Notes: generated from the letters alone by a model not told the origin. Shown: positions 10,356-21,649, counted from the first letter of the stretch. The stretch: DNA of 64,000 nucleotides from Listeria innocua (GCF_028596125.1 NZ_CP117229.1:1472001-1536000), one strand, 5' to 3'. Program-made: numbers and translations.

Positions 10356-11030
10356 TTAAAAGTAGCCTTTTTCTTTTAAACTAATGTATTTGTTTTTCCC
10401 AATAATAATGTGGTCTAAAAGCGTTATTCCAACAATATTTCCAGCCTCCGCTAAACGTTTAGTCACAAGTAAATCTTCACTTGAAGGCGCGGGATCACCA
10501 GACGGATGGTTATGAAAACACATTATAGAAGCTGATGATTTTCTTAATGCCAGTCTAAAAACTTCTCTAGGATGAACAATGGAAGCATTCAAACCACCGA
10601 CAAAGATTGTTTGCCTATAAATCACTTGATTCTTGGTGTTTAAAAAAATACAGTGGAAATGTTCTTGAAAAAGGAAAGCTAACTCAGGCATTACTAGTTT
10701 CACTGCATCTTCCGGACATCTAATGACAATTTCTTTTTGTTCCGTAACTAAACTGATGCGTTTCCCAAGTTCGACTGCTGCCATAATTTTTGAGGCTTTA
10801 GCAATTCCAATTCCATTCACTAATTGAAATTCTTCAATAGACGCGTACTGCATTTCAGCTATATGTTTAAATTTCATCATAATTCGATTAGCAATTGTTA
10901 AAACTGATTCCGTTTTCGTTCCAGTTTCAATAATTAATGCCACTAACTCCGAAGTCGAAAGCGCCTCTATCCCATAATTTTGTAATTTTTCTCGTGGCTT
11001 CTCATTTTCCGAGATTTCATTTACTAGCAT
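10356..11030 (-). CDS. radC: RadC family JAB-domain protein
   Basis: 224 residues. The N-terminal helix-hairpin-helix region ([20 protein letters not shown]) is followed by the MPN/JAMM metalloprotease-like domain with [14 protein letters not shown] near residues 171-184. The family was named for a repair phenotype that was later disputed; its true function is unknown. The start at 11030 is preceded by GAGGG; a TTG three codons earlier is possible but less likely. The gene is intact, which matters because Tn6188-type transposons insert in radC in some Listeria. Confidence 0.93.
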   Translation of the reverse strand: MLVNEISENEKPREKLQNYGIEALSTSELVALIIETGTKTESVLTIANRIMMKFKHIAEMQYASIEEFQLVNGIGIAKASKIMAAVELGKRISLVTEQKEIVIRCPEDAVKLVMPELAFLFQEHFHCIFLNTKNQVIYRQTIFVGGLNASIVHPREVFRLALRKSSASIMCFHNHPSGDPAPSSEDLLVTKRLAEAGNIVGITLLDHIIIGKNKYISLKEKGYF

Positions 11031-11042
11031 AAATCCCAACCC

Positions 11043-11753
11043 TCATTTCATTAAAATACTAACTATGATAAATGATATAAAAATGTAAGGTACAAAAGGC
11101 ACTTGTTTATTTTTCTCCACTTTTTTTAAAACTAAAGCACTTAAAAGGATGATTGCACCTAGAACAATGGAGAGAAAAAAGATAATATATCCCATTTCAA
11201 AACCTAAAAAAGAACTTAAAATAATAAGTATTTTAATGTCGCCTAATCCAATGCCTTTTCGAAATAAAATAAAAAATAGTAAGTAGAAACAATTACTTAT
11301 AAGACTAGAGTAGATTAAAGATACAGCTGGTTGTTGAAAGGAAATATAACATGTCAACAATACTAAAAAGAATAGAATCATTACAGAATTAGGAACATGC
11401 AAATATAAAATATCTGTCACGAAGAAAAAGGCGAGAAAATAATAAATAATACAGCCTATAACAAAACGATAAGAAAAAGAAAATTGATAATGCAGAAGAA
11501 GGATGTAAATTGGTGTCGTTAATTCTAATAAAAAGTAGTTAAGCGGAATAGGAGTTTGACAGCATTTAGATTTCCCTTTTAAAAATAGGAATGAATAAAT
11601 TGGTATCATTTGAGAGAACGATAACGTTTTTTGACAATGATTACATTCTGAAAAACGAAATAGAAATGATTTTTTTATTGGAAAGCATTCCCCTGCGACT
11701 TGAATAAAAGAAATAAAAATAGAACTATAGATTATTAGTAAAAAGTAAACCAT
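11043..11753 (-). CDS. comC: Type IV prepilin peptidase (late competence protein ComC)
   Basis: A 236-residue polytopic membrane aspartyl protease that cleaves and methylates prepilin-like ComG proteins. The two catalytic aspartates are visible in DILYLHVPNS and GLGDIKILI. The N-terminal cytoplasmic zinc region normally has two CxxC pairs. Here the first is intact (Cys37-Cys40), but the second reads KSKCCQTP (Cys64-Cys65), so the spacing is broken. The start at 11753 follows GGAGG. It is followed 12 bp later by radC in an apparent operon. Confidence 0.9.
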   Translation of the reverse strand: MVYFLLIIYSSIFISFIQVAGECFPIKKSFLFRFSECNHCQKTLSFSQMIPIYSFLFLKGKSKCCQTPIPLNYFLLELTTPIYILLLHYQFSFSYRFVIGCIIYYFLAFFFVTDILYLHVPNSVMILFFLVLLTCYISFQQPAVSLIYSSLISNCFYLLFFILFRKGIGLGDIKILIILSSFLGFEMGYIIFFLSIVLGAIILLSALVLKKVEKNKQVPFVPYIFISFIIVSILMK

Positions 11754-11844
11754 CCGCCACCTCCTAGTTGTTACAAACAGAATAGCAAAGAAGATTTATT
11801 TTTGCACATTGATAAAATGATGTTTTCACTGGGTAGACTAACTA

Positions 11845-11884
11845 AAAAACACCTATTTTCTCTTAGTAGAAAATAGGTGTTTTT
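11845..11884. terminator. Bidirectional terminator downstream of folC
   Basis: A perfect 17-bp stem (aaaaacacctattttct with its complement) has a 6-nt loop, and the A/T flanks give T runs on both strands. It ends the folC transcript on the minus strand. Confidence 0.85.
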
Positions 11885-11966
11885 ATTTACTTTTAGCATA
11901 CGAAAATACTATTTTAGTAGTTTGCGCTTTTTTATTTTTCTAAGTATACTCACTTTATTCAAAAAT

Positions 11967-13256
11967 TTAGTTGTGCGATGTAAGCAAATATTTACGGACT
12001 TCAGAAATGAAATAAAGCGAGCCTGTAACGAAAAACTTAGTATCATTTTTGATTTCTTTTATATCATCTAGCGCTTGCTTCCAGTTTGGATTAGTAGAAA
12101 TACCTTCTATAGTTCCAATTTGTGTGACTTCGTAATCACTCATTGCCCGAGGATAATCAAAAGTTGTCAATAAAATTTCAGTATCAGGAATTGTCTTTAA
12201 TAATGCTATCATTTCTTGATAATTTTTATCTTTAAGTATGCTAACTATTATTTTTTTATGCCCAGGATATGTTTTTATTGAGTCAGCAAAGGTTTTTACG
12301 CCTTCAGGATTGTGTGCTCCGTCCAGCATAATAAATGGTTTCACATCAAGCAATTCCATTCTTCCTGGCCAAAAAGCTTTCTTTAATCCCTGTTTAATTG
12401 CTGATTGATTAATCTCATAGGATGAAAATGTGTTTAGATACTGTAGTACTTTTATTGCAACTGCTGCATTATTTAACTGATGTATTCCTAACAAGCCAAT
12501 GGTTATGTCCGGTATTTCGTCTCCATGGGATGTTCTAAAAGTGATTTCATCGCCTCTATTTTGAATGAAGAAATCTTTATTTAGCCATGCAACATTGGAA
12601 TTGTTTCTAACAGCATTATTTATTATTACTTCTTGCGCTTCTTTTTGAATAACTCCAGAAATAACAGGTATACCTGGTTTTATAATCCCTGCTTTTTCAC
12701 CAGCTATTTGTTCGATACTATTTCCCAAAAACTCCATATGATCCATTCCAATGGTTGTAATTACAGAGATTAAAGGCGTTAGAACATTTGTGGAGTCTAG
12801 TCTTCCTCCAAGCCCAACTTCAATGATACCAATATCGATTGGCTCATACTCTGCAAAACATAAGAACATCATTGCTGTAATAATTTCAAATTCAGATGGC
12901 GGACCGTATACAGTTTTTTCAAGTTCTTCAGCTATAGGTTTTATTCTATTTGCTAAATCTACAATCATTTGATCACTAACAGGAATACCATTTACACTAA
13001 TTCGCTCATTAAAAGTTTCAATATAAGGAGAAGTAAAAGTTCCTGTTTTATATCCTGCTTCTTCTAAACTACTTCTAATAAATGTTAGAGTAGACCCTTT
13101 CCCATTAGTGCCAGCTATATGTAACCACTTATTAGCCTTTTCCGGATGGTTAAGCTTTTCCATTATATATTCCATTCGAGCTAATCCGGGTTTTATTCCT
13201 AAACGAAGCGTGCCATGAATCCAATCCAAAGCTTCCTGATACGATTTTAATGCCAT
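11967..13256 (-). CDS. folC: Folylpolyglutamate synthase / dihydrofolate synthase
   Basis: A 429-residue Mur-ligase-like enzyme that adds glutamate to dihydropteroate and folates using ATP. The P loop is IAGTNGKGSTLTF (residues ~46-58). FolC motifs EVGLGGRLDSTN and MLDGAHNPEG are present. The start at 13256 (MALKSYQEALDW) follows AAGGTGG. It is downstream of valS, with a short hairpin between them that may reduce read-through, an arrangement shared with Bacillus. Confidence 0.95.
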   Translation of the reverse strand: MALKSYQEALDWIHGTLRLGIKPGLARMEYIMEKLNHPEKANKWLHIAGTNGKGSTLTFIRSSLEEAGYKTGTFTSPYIETFNERISVNGIPVSDQMIVDLANRIKPIAEELEKTVYGPPSEFEIITAMMFLCFAEYEPIDIGIIEVGLGGRLDSTNVLTPLISVITTIGMDHMEFLGNSIEQIAGEKAGIIKPGIPVISGVIQKEAQEVIINNAVRNNSNVAWLNKDFFIQNRGDEITFRTSHGDEIPDITIGLLGIHQLNNAAVAIKVLQYLNTFSSYEINQSAIKQGLKKAFWPGRMELLDVKPFIMLDGAHNPEGVKTFADSIKTYPGHKKIIVSILKDKNYQEMIALLKTIPDTEILLTTFDYPRAMSDYEVTQIGTIEGISTNPNWKQALDDIKEIKNDTKFFVTGSLYFISEVRKYLLTSHN

Positions 13257-13278
13257 CTTTTTAACCACCTTAAAAAAT

Positions 13279-13308
13279 GACCTTACCACACGATTTTATG
13301 ATAAGGTC
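13279..13308 (-). terminator. Weak intergenic terminator between valS and folC
   Basis: Arms gaccttacc and ataaggtc form a 7-bp stem with a 16-nt loop, followed on the minus strand by ATTTTTT. The short stem and large loop suggest partial termination. It ends just before the folC ribosome binding site. Confidence 0.5.
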
Positions 13309-13319
13309 AAATCATTTTA

Positions 13320-15968
13320 TTAAACTTCTTTCAACGTTTCAATCCTTTCAAGAACTGAAGCTTTTTTCTCTAGATAATCTTTTTCTTTTAAGCGTTCTTC
13401 TGCTACAACATTTTCAGGAGCTTTACTAATGAAACGTTCGTTATTTAGTTTACCTTGAACTCTAGCTACTTCTTTATTCCATTTTTCCAGTTCTTTTTCA
13501 AGGCGAGCGATTTCTACGTCTAAATCAATTAATGCCTCTAATGGAATAAATATTTCAGCGCCAGATACTACAGCTGTCATTGCAGTCTTAGAAGGCTCGA
13601 TGTCAAAAGCTATAGTAATATTTTCTGGATTACAAAAGCGTTCTATATAAGAGATATTTTGTTCTAAAATTTCTTTATAAGTTTCATCTTTTGGTTTTAT
13701 TTCGAGCACGATTGGTTTGCTAAGAGGCGTATTCACTTCTGCACGGATATTTCGTACAGCTCGAATTACTTCAACTAATGTTCGCATTGCAGTTGATGCT
13801 TTTGAGTCCATTTGTTGCTCATTAACTTCAGGCCAGTTGGAAATGGTGATAGATTCACCTTCATGAGGCAAGTTTTGCCAAATTTCTTCTGTTACAAATG
13901 GCATGAAAGGATGTAGCAATCGCATTGTAGTATTTAAAGTATATGCAAGTACTGATCTTGTAGTTTGTTTAGCAACTTCATCTTCTCCGTATAATGGAAT
14001 TTTAGCAATTTCAATATACCAATCACAGAAATCATCCCAAATAAAGTTATACAAAGTTCGGCCAACTTCACCAAATTCATATTTTTCACCTAGAGAAGTA
14101 ACTGCTTGAATGGTTTCATTTAGTCTTGTTAAGATCCACTTATCACTAACTTCAGTCACATTAGATAGGTCGATTTCATCATATTTCATACCATCAAGAT
14201 TCATTAATACAAATCGTGATGCATTCCAAATCTTATTAATGAAATTCCAAGTAGACTCTACTTTTTCAAAACTAAATTTCAAGTCTTGACCAGGTGAGGA
14301 ACCAGTTGCAAGTGTGTAGCGTAATGAATCGGCACCATACTTGTCAATAACTTCAATTGGATCTACTCCGTTACCAAGTGATTTAGACATCTTGCGCCCT
14401 TCTGAATCACGTACCAAACCATGAATTAAAGTATCTTTAAAAGGTCTTTCTCCTGTAAATTCAACAGATTGGAAAATCATTCTTGATACCCAGAAAAAGA
14501 TGATATCGTAACCAGTTACTAATGTATTAGTTGGGAAGAAATGTTTGTAATCAGGATTTTCAGTGTCAGGCCAACCCATAGTAGAAAATGGCCATAAAGC
14601 AGAACTAAACCAAGTATCCAGAACATCTTCATCTTGCTCCCATTGATCTAGGTTTTCAGGCTCATTCTCCCCAACGTAGATTTCACCAGTTTCTTTGTGA
14701 TACCAAGCAGGGATTCTATGTCCCCACCATAATTGGCGAGAAATACACCAATCGTGAATATTATCCATCCAAGTTTCATATGTTTTTTCAAATCTAGCAG
14801 GTACAAAATTTACTTTGTCTTCTGTTTTTTGAAGTGCTAATGCTTCAGCTGCAAGAGGTTCCATTTTAACGAACCATTGCAATGAAAGATACGGTTCTAC
14901 TACAGCACCTGTTCTTTCAGAATGTCCTACTGAATGAAGATGAGGTTCTTGTTTTATAAATAAGCCTAAATCTTTAAAGTCTTGAATAATAGCTTTTCTT
15001 GCAACAAAACGATCTAAACCATCATATTTACCAGCATTATCATTCATTGTTCCATCTTCGTGCATGACAATTATTCTTGGTAAATCATGACGATTGCCCA
15101 CTTCAAAGTCGTTTGGATCATGCGCGGGAGTGATTTTCACTGCTCCTGAACCAAATTCTCTTTCTACGTATTCATCAGCAACGATGGGAATTTCTCTGTT
15201 TAAAATAGGCAACATAATCGTTTTACCAATTAAGTGTTGGTATCTTTCATCTTTTGGATGTACAGCAACTGCAGTATCTCCAGGAATTGTTTCTGGTCTG
15301 GTTGTTGCAACTTCTAAATATCCTGATCCATCAGTAAGTGGATATTTTAGATGATAAAAACTTCCTTCTATATCTTTATGAATAACTTCAATATCTGATA
15401 ATGCTGTTTTTGCTTCTGGATCCCAGTTTATAATGTACTGTCCACGATAAATAAGCCCTTTATTGTATAGCGTAACAAATACTTTTTTTACTGCATCAGA
15501 TAAGCCGGCATCTAAAGTAAAACGTTCTCTGGAATAATCTAAACCTAGACCTAATTTTTCCCACTGTTCTCGAATAAAATCAGCATATTCTTCTTTCCAT
15601 TCCCATGTTTTATCAACGAATTTTTCTCGACCTAAATCATAACGAGAAATATTTTCTTCTTTTAATTTAGCTTCTACTTTTGCTTGTGTAGCTATACCGG
15701 CATGGTCCATCCCTGGTAAATAAAGTGTATCAAAGCCTTGCATTCTTTTCATACGAGTAATTATATCTTGTAATGTTGTATCCCAAGCATGCCCCAGATG
15801 AAGTTTTCCGGTTACATTTGGTGGCGGGATTACAATACTATAAGGCTTTTTATCAGTATTACCTTCTGCTTTAAAAAACTCTTTTTCTAACCACCATTTA
15901 TATTTCCCGGCCTCTACATTACTAGGTTCGTATTTGGTAGGCATATTTATTTCGTTTTGTTCTGTCAT
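13320..15968 (-). CDS. valS: Valyl-tRNA synthetase
   Basis: An 882-residue class I synthetase charging tRNA-Val. The HIGH motif appears as [15 protein letters not shown] (residues ~49-63) and the KMSKS motif as [11 protein letters not shown] near residue 525. The editing domain lies between. The C-terminal coiled coil ([20 protein letters not shown]) is typical of ValRS. Expression is controlled by the T-box leader upstream. The start at 15968 follows GGAGG. Confidence 0.98.
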   Translation of the reverse strand: MTEQNEINMPTKYEPSNVEAGKYKWWLEKEFFKAEGNTDKKPYSIVIPPPNVTGKLHLGHAWDTTLQDIITRMKRMQGFDTLYLPGMDHAGIATQAKVEAKLKEENISRYDLGREKFVDKTWEWKEEYADFIREQWEKLGLGLDYSRERFTLDAGLSDAVKKVFVTLYNKGLIYRGQYIINWDPEAKTALSDIEVIHKDIEGSFYHLKYPLTDGSGYLEVATTRPETIPGDTAVAVHPKDERYQHLIGKTIMLPILNREIPIVADEYVEREFGSGAVKITPAHDPNDFEVGNRHDLPRIIVMHEDGTMNDNAGKYDGLDRFVARKAIIQDFKDLGLFIKQEPHLHSVGHSERTGAVVEPYLSLQWFVKMEPLAAEALALQKTEDKVNFVPARFEKTYETWMDNIHDWCISRQLWWGHRIPAWYHKETGEIYVGENEPENLDQWEQDEDVLDTWFSSALWPFSTMGWPDTENPDYKHFFPTNTLVTGYDIIFFWVSRMIFQSVEFTGERPFKDTLIHGLVRDSEGRKMSKSLGNGVDPIEVIDKYGADSLRYTLATGSSPGQDLKFSFEKVESTWNFINKIWNASRFVLMNLDGMKYDEIDLSNVTEVSDKWILTRLNETIQAVTSLGEKYEFGEVGRTLYNFIWDDFCDWYIEIAKIPLYGEDEVAKQTTRSVLAYTLNTTMRLLHPFMPFVTEEIWQNLPHEGESITISNWPEVNEQQMDSKASTAMRTLVEVIRAVRNIRAEVNTPLSKPIVLEIKPKDETYKEILEQNISYIERFCNPENITIAFDIEPSKTAMTAVVSGAEIFIPLEALIDLDVEIARLEKELEKWNKEVARVQGKLNNERFISKAPENVVAEERLKEKDYLEKKASVLERIETLKEV

Positions 15969-15989
15969 AACGATTCCTCCTTTTTAAGC

Positions 15990-16262
15990 AAAATAAAAAA
16001 CTCTTCTCATCCTAATAAAAGGACGAAAAGAGTATTATTCGCGGTACCACCTTTTTACCTACAATAAGAAATGTAGGCACTTCATTGTGTTAACGATAGA
16101 CGAGATCTACCGGTTATTCCCTACTATTATTTCAGGAAAACTGCTCCAAGGCTACCTTCAGACATTATTTTTGAAAGCTTACACCGACCGCTTTCTCTCT
16201 TAGAAAAATAAATGACCTACTCTTCCTCTTCATCGCATTTAGTTCTATATACTAAAAATAAT
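15990..16262 (-). ncRNA. T-box riboswitch controlling valS
   Basis: On the minus strand the leader contains the T-box core GGTGGTACCGCG (16040-16051). It is followed by an intrinsic terminator (ACTCTTTTCGTCC and GGATGAGAAGAGT arms, then TTTTTTA, about 15991-16033). The AGTAGGTCA element marks the start of stem I. A GTA (valine) triplet in CTGAAGGTAGCC at 16153-16155 is the likely specifier codon. Uncharged tRNA-Val would pair with it and favour antitermination. It fills the 321-bp gap between hemL and valS. Confidence 0.93.
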
Positions 16263-16289
16263 TTTAACAAATGTTTGTAGATTCGTCAA

Positions 16290-17579
16290 TTAGCCTCGAA
16301 GCATTTTACATGTAACGTCAAAAGCTTCTAAAGTCGCATCAATTTCTTTTTCAGTATGCATTGTAGAAATAAAAACGCCTTCAAACTGAGATGGTGGTAG
16401 AAAAATACCTTGCGCTAACATTTCTCGGTAGTAGTTTCTGAAAAATTCTAAATCACTTGTTTTAGCAGTATCAAAGTTAGTGACTTTTTGATCAGTGAAG
16501 AAAAAGCCGAACATCGAGCCTGCTTTGTTTATTGATAGTGGTACTTCATGTCTATTTGAAATTTCGGTTAAGCCTTCTTCCATGCGCTTAATCAGGGAAC
16601 GGAATACATCATAATGTTGTGGTGTTAATTGGCGAACCGTTTCAAATCCAGCATTCATTGCTAACGGATTACCTGATAAAGTACCAGCTTGGTAGATAGA
16701 GCCGGCTGGAGCAATTTGTTCCATGATTTCTTTTTTACCACCATAAGCACCAACTGGTAGTCCACCACCAATCACTTTTCCTAAACAAGTAATATCAGGG
16801 GTTACAACATAGTATCCTTGGGCAGAATAATAGTCCACACGGAAGCCTGTCATAACTTCATCAAAAATTAGTAGCGCACCGTATTCGGTTGTTAGTTCTC
16901 GTAATCCTTCTAAGAAACCATCAATTGGAGGGACAACACCCATGTTTCCTGCAACTGGCTCCACGATAACAGCTGCTATTTCTTCACCAAATTTTTCAAA
17001 AGCTAGTTTGGCGCCTTCTACATCATTGTATGGAACAGTAATTGTATCAGCAGCAAGACCTTTTGTAACTCCAGGCGAGTCAGGTAATCCTAATGTTGCA
17101 ACCCCTGAACCAGCTTTGATTAATAAAGAATCTCCGTGACCATGGTAACTTCCTTCAAATTTCAAGATTTTTTCTCTTTTCGTGTATCCACGAGCTAAAC
17201 GAATAGCGCTCATTGTTGCTTCTGTTCCCGAAGAAACCATACGCACTATTTCGATAGATGGAACGCGCTCAATTACGAGTTTTGCTAGTTCTGTCTCAAT
17301 TTCTGTAGGTGTACCAAAGCTAGTTCCTTTCATAGCTGCGTTTGTTATCGCATTAACAACAGAAGGATCCGCATGCCCTAAAATAAGTGGTCCCCATGAT
17401 AAAACGTAATCAATATATTCATTTCCATCGACGTCAGTAATATAGGCACCTTTCCCGTGGTCCATAAAAACTGGTGAAGCATCGACTGAGTTAAAGGCGC
17501 GTACTGGGCTGTTTACGCCACCAGGTAAAACTTTTTTTGCTTCTTTAAATGCTTTTTCAGATTTTATATAGTTTTGCAA
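16290..17579 (-). CDS. hemL: Glutamate-1-semialdehyde 2,1-aminomutase
   Basis: A 429-residue PLP enzyme making 5-aminolevulinate from glutamate-1-semialdehyde, second step of the C5 haem route. The PLP lysine lies in [14 protein letters not shown] and the cofactor-binding Asp in [12 protein letters not shown]. The gatekeeping N-terminal stretch [13 protein letters not shown] is present. It is the last gene of hemA-hemC-hemD-hemB-hemL, 12 bp after hemB. Length is standard. Confidence 0.96.
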   Translation of the reverse strand: MQNYIKSEKAFKEAKKVLPGGVNSPVRAFNSVDASPVFMDHGKGAYITDVDGNEYIDYVLSWGPLILGHADPSVVNAITNAAMKGTSFGTPTEIETELAKLVIERVPSIEIVRMVSSGTEATMSAIRLARGYTKREKILKFEGSYHGHGDSLLIKAGSGVATLGLPDSPGVTKGLAADTITVPYNDVEGAKLAFEKFGEEIAAVIVEPVAGNMGVVPPIDGFLEGLRELTTEYGALLIFDEVMTGFRVDYYSAQGYYVVTPDITCLGKVIGGGLPVGAYGGKKEIMEQIAPAGSIYQAGTLSGNPLAMNAGFETVRQLTPQHYDVFRSLIKRMEEGLTEISNRHEVPLSINKAGSMFGFFFTDQKVTNFDTAKTSDLEFFRNYYREMLAQGIFLPPSQFEGVFISTMHTEKEIDATLEAFDVTCKMLRG

Positions 17580-17591
17580 AATTCCCGCCTC

Positions 17592-18566
17592 CTATTTGTT
17601 TAAGTATGTTGCTACATCTTTTGCAAAGTAAGTAATAATTAATGTCGCTCCAGCTCGTTTCATACTAGTCAGCATTTCTAAAACAATTCGCTCTTCATCA
17701 ATCCAACCATTTTGAGCTGCTGCTTTTACCATTGCATATTCACCGCTAACATTATAGGCTACAACAGGTAAATTCGTATGATTCTTTACATCTCGCATTA
17801 TATCAAGGTACGAAAGAGATGGCTTCACTATTAGAAAGTCTGCTCCTTCTTGCTCATCCGATTGAGCCTCCCGTAATGCTTCTTCGCGATTCGCGGGATC
17901 CATTTGATAGGATTTTCTATCTCCAAATTGCGGTGCACTACCAGCGGCATCACGGAAAGGTCCATAAAATGCAGAAGCGTATTTCACTGCGTAAGACATA
18001 ATTGGTATATCGTAGAACCCAGCTTCATCAAGGCCTTCTCTGATTACTTGAACAAAACCATCCATCATGTTTGAAGGAGCAATGATGTCCGCACCAGCAG
18101 CAGCTTGACTGACAGCTGTTTGTTTCAGTAATTCTAGTGATTCATCGTTTAGAATTTGACCATTCTCGATTACACCACAATGTCCATGATCTGTGAATTC
18201 ACATAAACATGTATCTGCTACCACAATTATTTCAGGAAATTTGCTTTTTATTAATCTAGTTGCTTCTTGGATAATACCATGATCATGATAAGCTTGTGTG
18301 CCAACAGCATCTTTTTCAGCAGGTATTCCAAATAAAATAACAGCTTTAATTCCAAGGCTCGTAACAGCGTTCATTTCCGCTTCTAATTCATGTAGAGGAA
18401 ATTGAAAAACACCTGGCATGGAAACTACTTCTGTTTTTGGTTCTGTACCATCTTTGACAAAAATCGGATAGATTAAATCATCTGTATGTAAAACTGTCTC
18501 CCTCACTAAATCACGCATTGTTTTTGTCTTTCTTAAACGACGATGTCTATCAAATTGATTACTCAT
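17592..18566 (-). CDS. hemB: Delta-aminolevulinic acid dehydratase (porphobilinogen synthase)
   Basis: A 324-residue enzyme condensing two 5-aminolevulinates to porphobilinogen. Both Schiff-base lysines are visible, in [16 protein letters not shown] and [12 protein letters not shown]. The cysteine cluster [16 protein letters not shown] shows the zinc-dependent type of active site. It overlaps the hemD stop by 4 nt, so translation is coupled. Confidence 0.97.
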   Translation of the reverse strand: MSNQFDRHRRLRKTKTMRDLVRETVLHTDDLIYPIFVKDGTEPKTEVVSMPGVFQFPLHELEAEMNAVTSLGIKAVILFGIPAEKDAVGTQAYHDHGIIQEATRLIKSKFPEIIVVADTCLCEFTDHGHCGVIENGQILNDESLELLKQTAVSQAAAGADIIAPSNMMDGFVQVIREGLDEAGFYDIPIMSYAVKYASAFYGPFRDAAGSAPQFGDRKSYQMDPANREEALREAQSDEQEGADFLIVKPSLSYLDIMRDVKNHTNLPVVAYNVSGEYAMVKAAAQNGWIDEERIVLEMLTSMKRAGATLIITYFAKDVATYLNK

Positions 18567-19285
18567 TTAAATTCCTCCTGTATTATCAAATCAGCTAAGT
18601 GCTTCATGGTGAAGGTTTTTGGTTGGTATGTAACTTCCCAACCATCTGCTAAAATTGCTTCGGTAGTTATATTACCGATTGATGCAATGCGCCAGTTTTC
18701 ATTTTTAATAGAAAATTGTTTCGCAATCGTATAAAAGTTCTTCCAAGCAGAGGGGCTAGCGAAAATAATTATTCGTTTTTCATCTAGTTTTAATTGTTCG
18801 ATTAATATTGTTTGAGAATTTTCTGGGAAGCTTGTTTCATATAATTCAATCGGAAAAACTAGGTGGCCGTTTTGCGTCAGTGTATCTTCTATTATCGTTC
18901 GACTTAAGTTGCTTTGTGGAAGTAAAATACTTGTTTGGCTAGTATTTTCACTTAACCACTCAGACAAAAATACTTCTGATTGGTAAACGGACGGTACAAA
19001 ATTAGGCTTATATCCATATTCTGCTAACTTTTCTTTTGTTTTCTCTCCAATAACGGCTATTTTGTAATTTAATTTACCAGCTTGTTCATTGAAGAAATAT
19101 TCTACTGCATTCGCACTTGTTAAAAAAAGCCAGTCTGCCTCTTTTTGATTTAGACTCAGACTAATTTTTTTAGGATGCGTTTCAATTAGTGGAATTGATT
19201 CAACGTCGAAACCATTTTGCGAAAAATAATCTTGCCATGGTTTATTTTTGCTCGCTTCTCTTGTTAAAACAATTTTTTTAATCAT
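18563..19285 (-). CDS. hemD: Uroporphyrinogen-III synthase
   Basis: A 240-residue protein of the poorly conserved HemD family, which cyclises hydroxymethylbilane with inversion of ring D. It is recognised by [14 protein letters not shown], a C-terminal [17 protein letters not shown] block and its position between hemC and hemB with 4-nt overlaps on both sides. Sequence alone would be weaker evidence than the context. Confidence 0.92.
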   Translation of the reverse strand: MIKKIVLTREASKNKPWQDYFSQNGFDVESIPLIETHPKKISLSLNQKEADWLFLTSANAVEYFFNEQAGKLNYKIAVIGEKTKEKLAEYGYKPNFVPSVYQSEVFLSEWLSENTSQTSILLPQSNLSRTIIEDTLTQNGHLVFPIELYETSFPENSQTILIEQLKLDEKRIIIFASPSAWKNFYTIAKQFSIKNENWRIASIGNITTEAILADGWEVTYQPKTFTMKHLADLIIQEEFK

Positions 19286-20211
19286 ATATTTCTCAGCTCT
19301 TTGATAATGGTATCTGCACCTTCACTCAGCAATTCTTCAGCTACTTGATTGCCAATTTCAGCTGGGCTCGCACCAGTTCGTTCAGATTCAAGAATAATGG
19401 AACCATCTGAGTTACCAACCAAACCTTTAAAGTGAACTGAATCGCCTGTTTTTGTCGCAAATCCAGCAATTGGGATTTCGCAGCCGCCATTTAGTTTTTT
19501 CAAGAAAACGCGCTCTGCTTCTACACAGATTCCCGTTTCTTCATGGTGAATAGAAGCTAGCATATCGCAAATTTGAAGATCGGTTTCTCTACATTCGATA
19601 GCAAGAGCCCCTTGCCCTACAGCAGGTAAACATAATTCAGGAGATATATCTTCTAGTTTTAAACTCGTATTTTCAAGCCAACCCATTCGTGCAAGTCCAG
19701 CTTTTGCTAAAATGATTGCATCAAAGTTTTCAGCATGTAATTTTTGAAGCCGAGTATCAATATTGCCACGAATTGGCTTAACGACAAAATCAGGACGATG
19801 TTTTAAGAGTTGTGCCGCGCGACGTAGACTACTTGTGCCGATTACTGCACCTTTTGGTAAGTCATCTAGCGTGCTTACCTCATTAAAAACAAAACAATCT
19901 AATGGGGATTCACGTTTTGGAATTGCTCCAATGACTAGTCCATCTTTCAAACTTGAAGGCACATCTTTCATACTATGTACCGCGAAATCTATTACTTCAT
20001 CGCTCAAAGCTTGCTCAACTTCAGAAACAAATAGACCTTTTCCACCGACTTTACTCAAAGTAACATCTAAAATACGGTCGCCCTTTGTAACAATTTCTTT
20101 TATTTCAAAATCGATTTCAGGATAGTTTTCTTTGAGTTTTTTTATCACCCAGTTAGACTGTGTTAAAGCTAATTTACTACGTCTTGAACCAACAATTATT
20201 TTCCGTTTCAT
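19282..20211 (-). CDS. hemC: Porphobilinogen deaminase (hydroxymethylbilane synthase)
   Basis: A 309-residue enzyme that polymerises four porphobilinogens on a dipyrromethane cofactor. The cofactor-attaching Cys244 is in LNGGCEIPIAG. The active-site stretch HSMKDVPSSL and arginine-rich GTSSLRRAAQL are present. It starts 3 bp after hemA. In Bacillus subtilis hemX lies between hemA and hemC; it is absent here. Confidence 0.97.
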   Translation of the reverse strand: MKRKIIVGSRRSKLALTQSNWVIKKLKENYPEIDFEIKEIVTKGDRILDVTLSKVGGKGLFVSEVEQALSDEVIDFAVHSMKDVPSSLKDGLVIGAIPKRESPLDCFVFNEVSTLDDLPKGAVIGTSSLRRAAQLLKHRPDFVVKPIRGNIDTRLQKLHAENFDAIILAKAGLARMGWLENTSLKLEDISPELCLPAVGQGALAIECRETDLQICDMLASIHHEETGICVEAERVFLKKLNGGCEIPIAGFATKTGDSVHFKGLVGNSDGSIILESERTGASPAEIGNQVAEELLSEGADTIIKELRNI

Positions 20212-20214
20212 GCA

Positions 20215-21522
20215 TTAACTCCTCGTTTCAGCTTGTTCTTTTTCTATTATAGCTACATCTGTTTCCGTTAAACCAAATATCCGTTTAAAATGTTCAATAC
20301 TTGTATCTGCATTTTCTTCCACAGACATTTCCTTTAATTCTGAGATAGGTTGTTTTAGCATTTGATTAATGATACTTTTCATATGTTTCCCGATTTGGAC
20401 GTATTCACGTTCTGTTAATCCAGGAAGTTTATTTTCTAAGCTAGTCATAGTAACTTCTTGCATATCTAACGCTTTTTCGCGCAAAGCTCGGATGACAGGA
20501 ACGACGCCGAGTTGTTTTTCCCATTCAAAAAAGCTTCGAACTTCTGTCTCAATGGTGTTTTCAAGTTCTTGAACGATCCTTTGACGTTCTAAAGAGTTAG
20601 CACTTACCACTCCAGCTAAATCATCAATATCATATAAATGGAAATTGGGAATATATGAACAATCATGTTCAACATTTCTTGGTAAGCCGATGTCAATTAC
20701 AAGCATAGAGCTCGCTTTTTGTTCCATCAATTCTTGCATAGCTACCTGTTTAATAATCGGCTCTTCAGCACTTGTTGAGACGAGAACAATATCTGCTTCT
20801 AACAAATGGTCCGACATATTTTCATATGCACCAACTTTTGCTTGAAATTGATGCGCTAATATTTCTGCGTTAGATTTTGTGCGATTGATAATAGTAATAT
20901 CTGCAATGCCACTTCCAGCAAGATTTTGTAAAGCAAGTTCGCTCATTTCCCCTGCTCCAATAAGGACGATTTTTTTATTATCTAATGAACCATATAGTTT
21001 TTTGGCAACTTCTACAGCTGCATAACTGACCGAAACGGCATTTTCGTTAATTTTCGTATGATGATGCACTTTTTTAGCAAAAGTAACTACTTCCCGAAAA
21101 AGTTTATTTAAGAGTGTGCCTGTTGTTCCAGTCTGTTTCGCGATTTCGAATGCATGTTTTACTTGTCCGAGAATTTGCGTTTCTCCGAGCACAAGTGAAT
21201 CGAGTCCCGCAGTTACTTTATATAAATGATTGACGGCCTCTGCTTCTTCATGAAAAAACAAATAAGGCTCGATTTTTTCCATATCCATTTGAAACCAATT
21301 GGCCATAAAGCGTTTTAAGTAATATCTGCCTGTATGTATTTGATCGACGACAGCCACAATCTCCGTACGATTGCATGTCGAAATAATAACATTTTCGAGG
21401 ATACTTTTTTCCTGCAGTAATGTTACTAAGGCCATTTCTTCTTCCGTTTCTTTAAAAACTAATTTTTCGCGGATGTCGATTGGTGCTGTGTGATGATTCA
21501 GCCCCATGGTGAGAATAAACAT
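20215..21522 (-). CDS. hemA: Glutamyl-tRNA reductase
   Basis: A 435-residue NADPH enzyme reducing glutamyl-tRNA to glutamate-1-semialdehyde, the committed step of haem synthesis. The nucleophile is Cys50 in IISTCNRTEIV. The NADPH-binding motif LIGAGEMSELAL follows near residue 185, and a C-terminal dimerisation helix ends the protein. It is first in the hemACDBL operon, with AGGAGG before ATG 21522. PerR control is known in relatives, but I could not identify a convincing operator in 21523-21600. Confidence 0.97.
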   Translation of the reverse strand: MFILTMGLNHHTAPIDIREKLVFKETEEEMALVTLLQEKSILENVIISTCNRTEIVAVVDQIHTGRYYLKRFMANWFQMDMEKIEPYLFFHEEAEAVNHLYKVTAGLDSLVLGETQILGQVKHAFEIAKQTGTTGTLLNKLFREVVTFAKKVHHHTKINENAVSVSYAAVEVAKKLYGSLDNKKIVLIGAGEMSELALQNLAGSGIADITIINRTKSNAEILAHQFQAKVGAYENMSDHLLEADIVLVSTSAEEPIIKQVAMQELMEQKASSMLVIDIGLPRNVEHDCSYIPNFHLYDIDDLAGVVSANSLERQRIVQELENTIETEVRSFFEWEKQLGVVPVIRALREKALDMQEVTMTSLENKLPGLTEREYVQIGKHMKSIINQMLKQPISELKEMSVEENADTSIEHFKRIFGLTETDVAIIEKEQAETRS

Positions 21523-21616
21523 TCGATAATCCTCCTAAAATTAAATTGAACTCTAATACATTCTACCACTTTTCGATGTGGACACCAAATAGTCCGTTTA
21601 TGTATTTAGACGGAAA

Positions 21617-21646
21617 AAAGAGCTGGATTTTTCATTCCAACTCTTT
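21617..21646 (-). terminator. Terminator after ysxC
   Basis: On the minus strand AAAGAGTTGGA pairs with TCCAGCTCTTT (one G-U pair) around an 8-nt loop and is followed by TTT. It separates ysxC from the hem operon. Confidence 0.8.
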
Positions 21647-21649
21647 CTA

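Noticed and set aside
10356-11030. Tn6188/Tn554-type insertion in radC
   Set aside because: radC is intact with its JAMM motif and normal length, so this strain has no insertion there.
21523-21600. PerR or Fur box upstream of hemA
   Set aside because: Relatives have PerR control of hemA, but no sequence here matches the box well enough.
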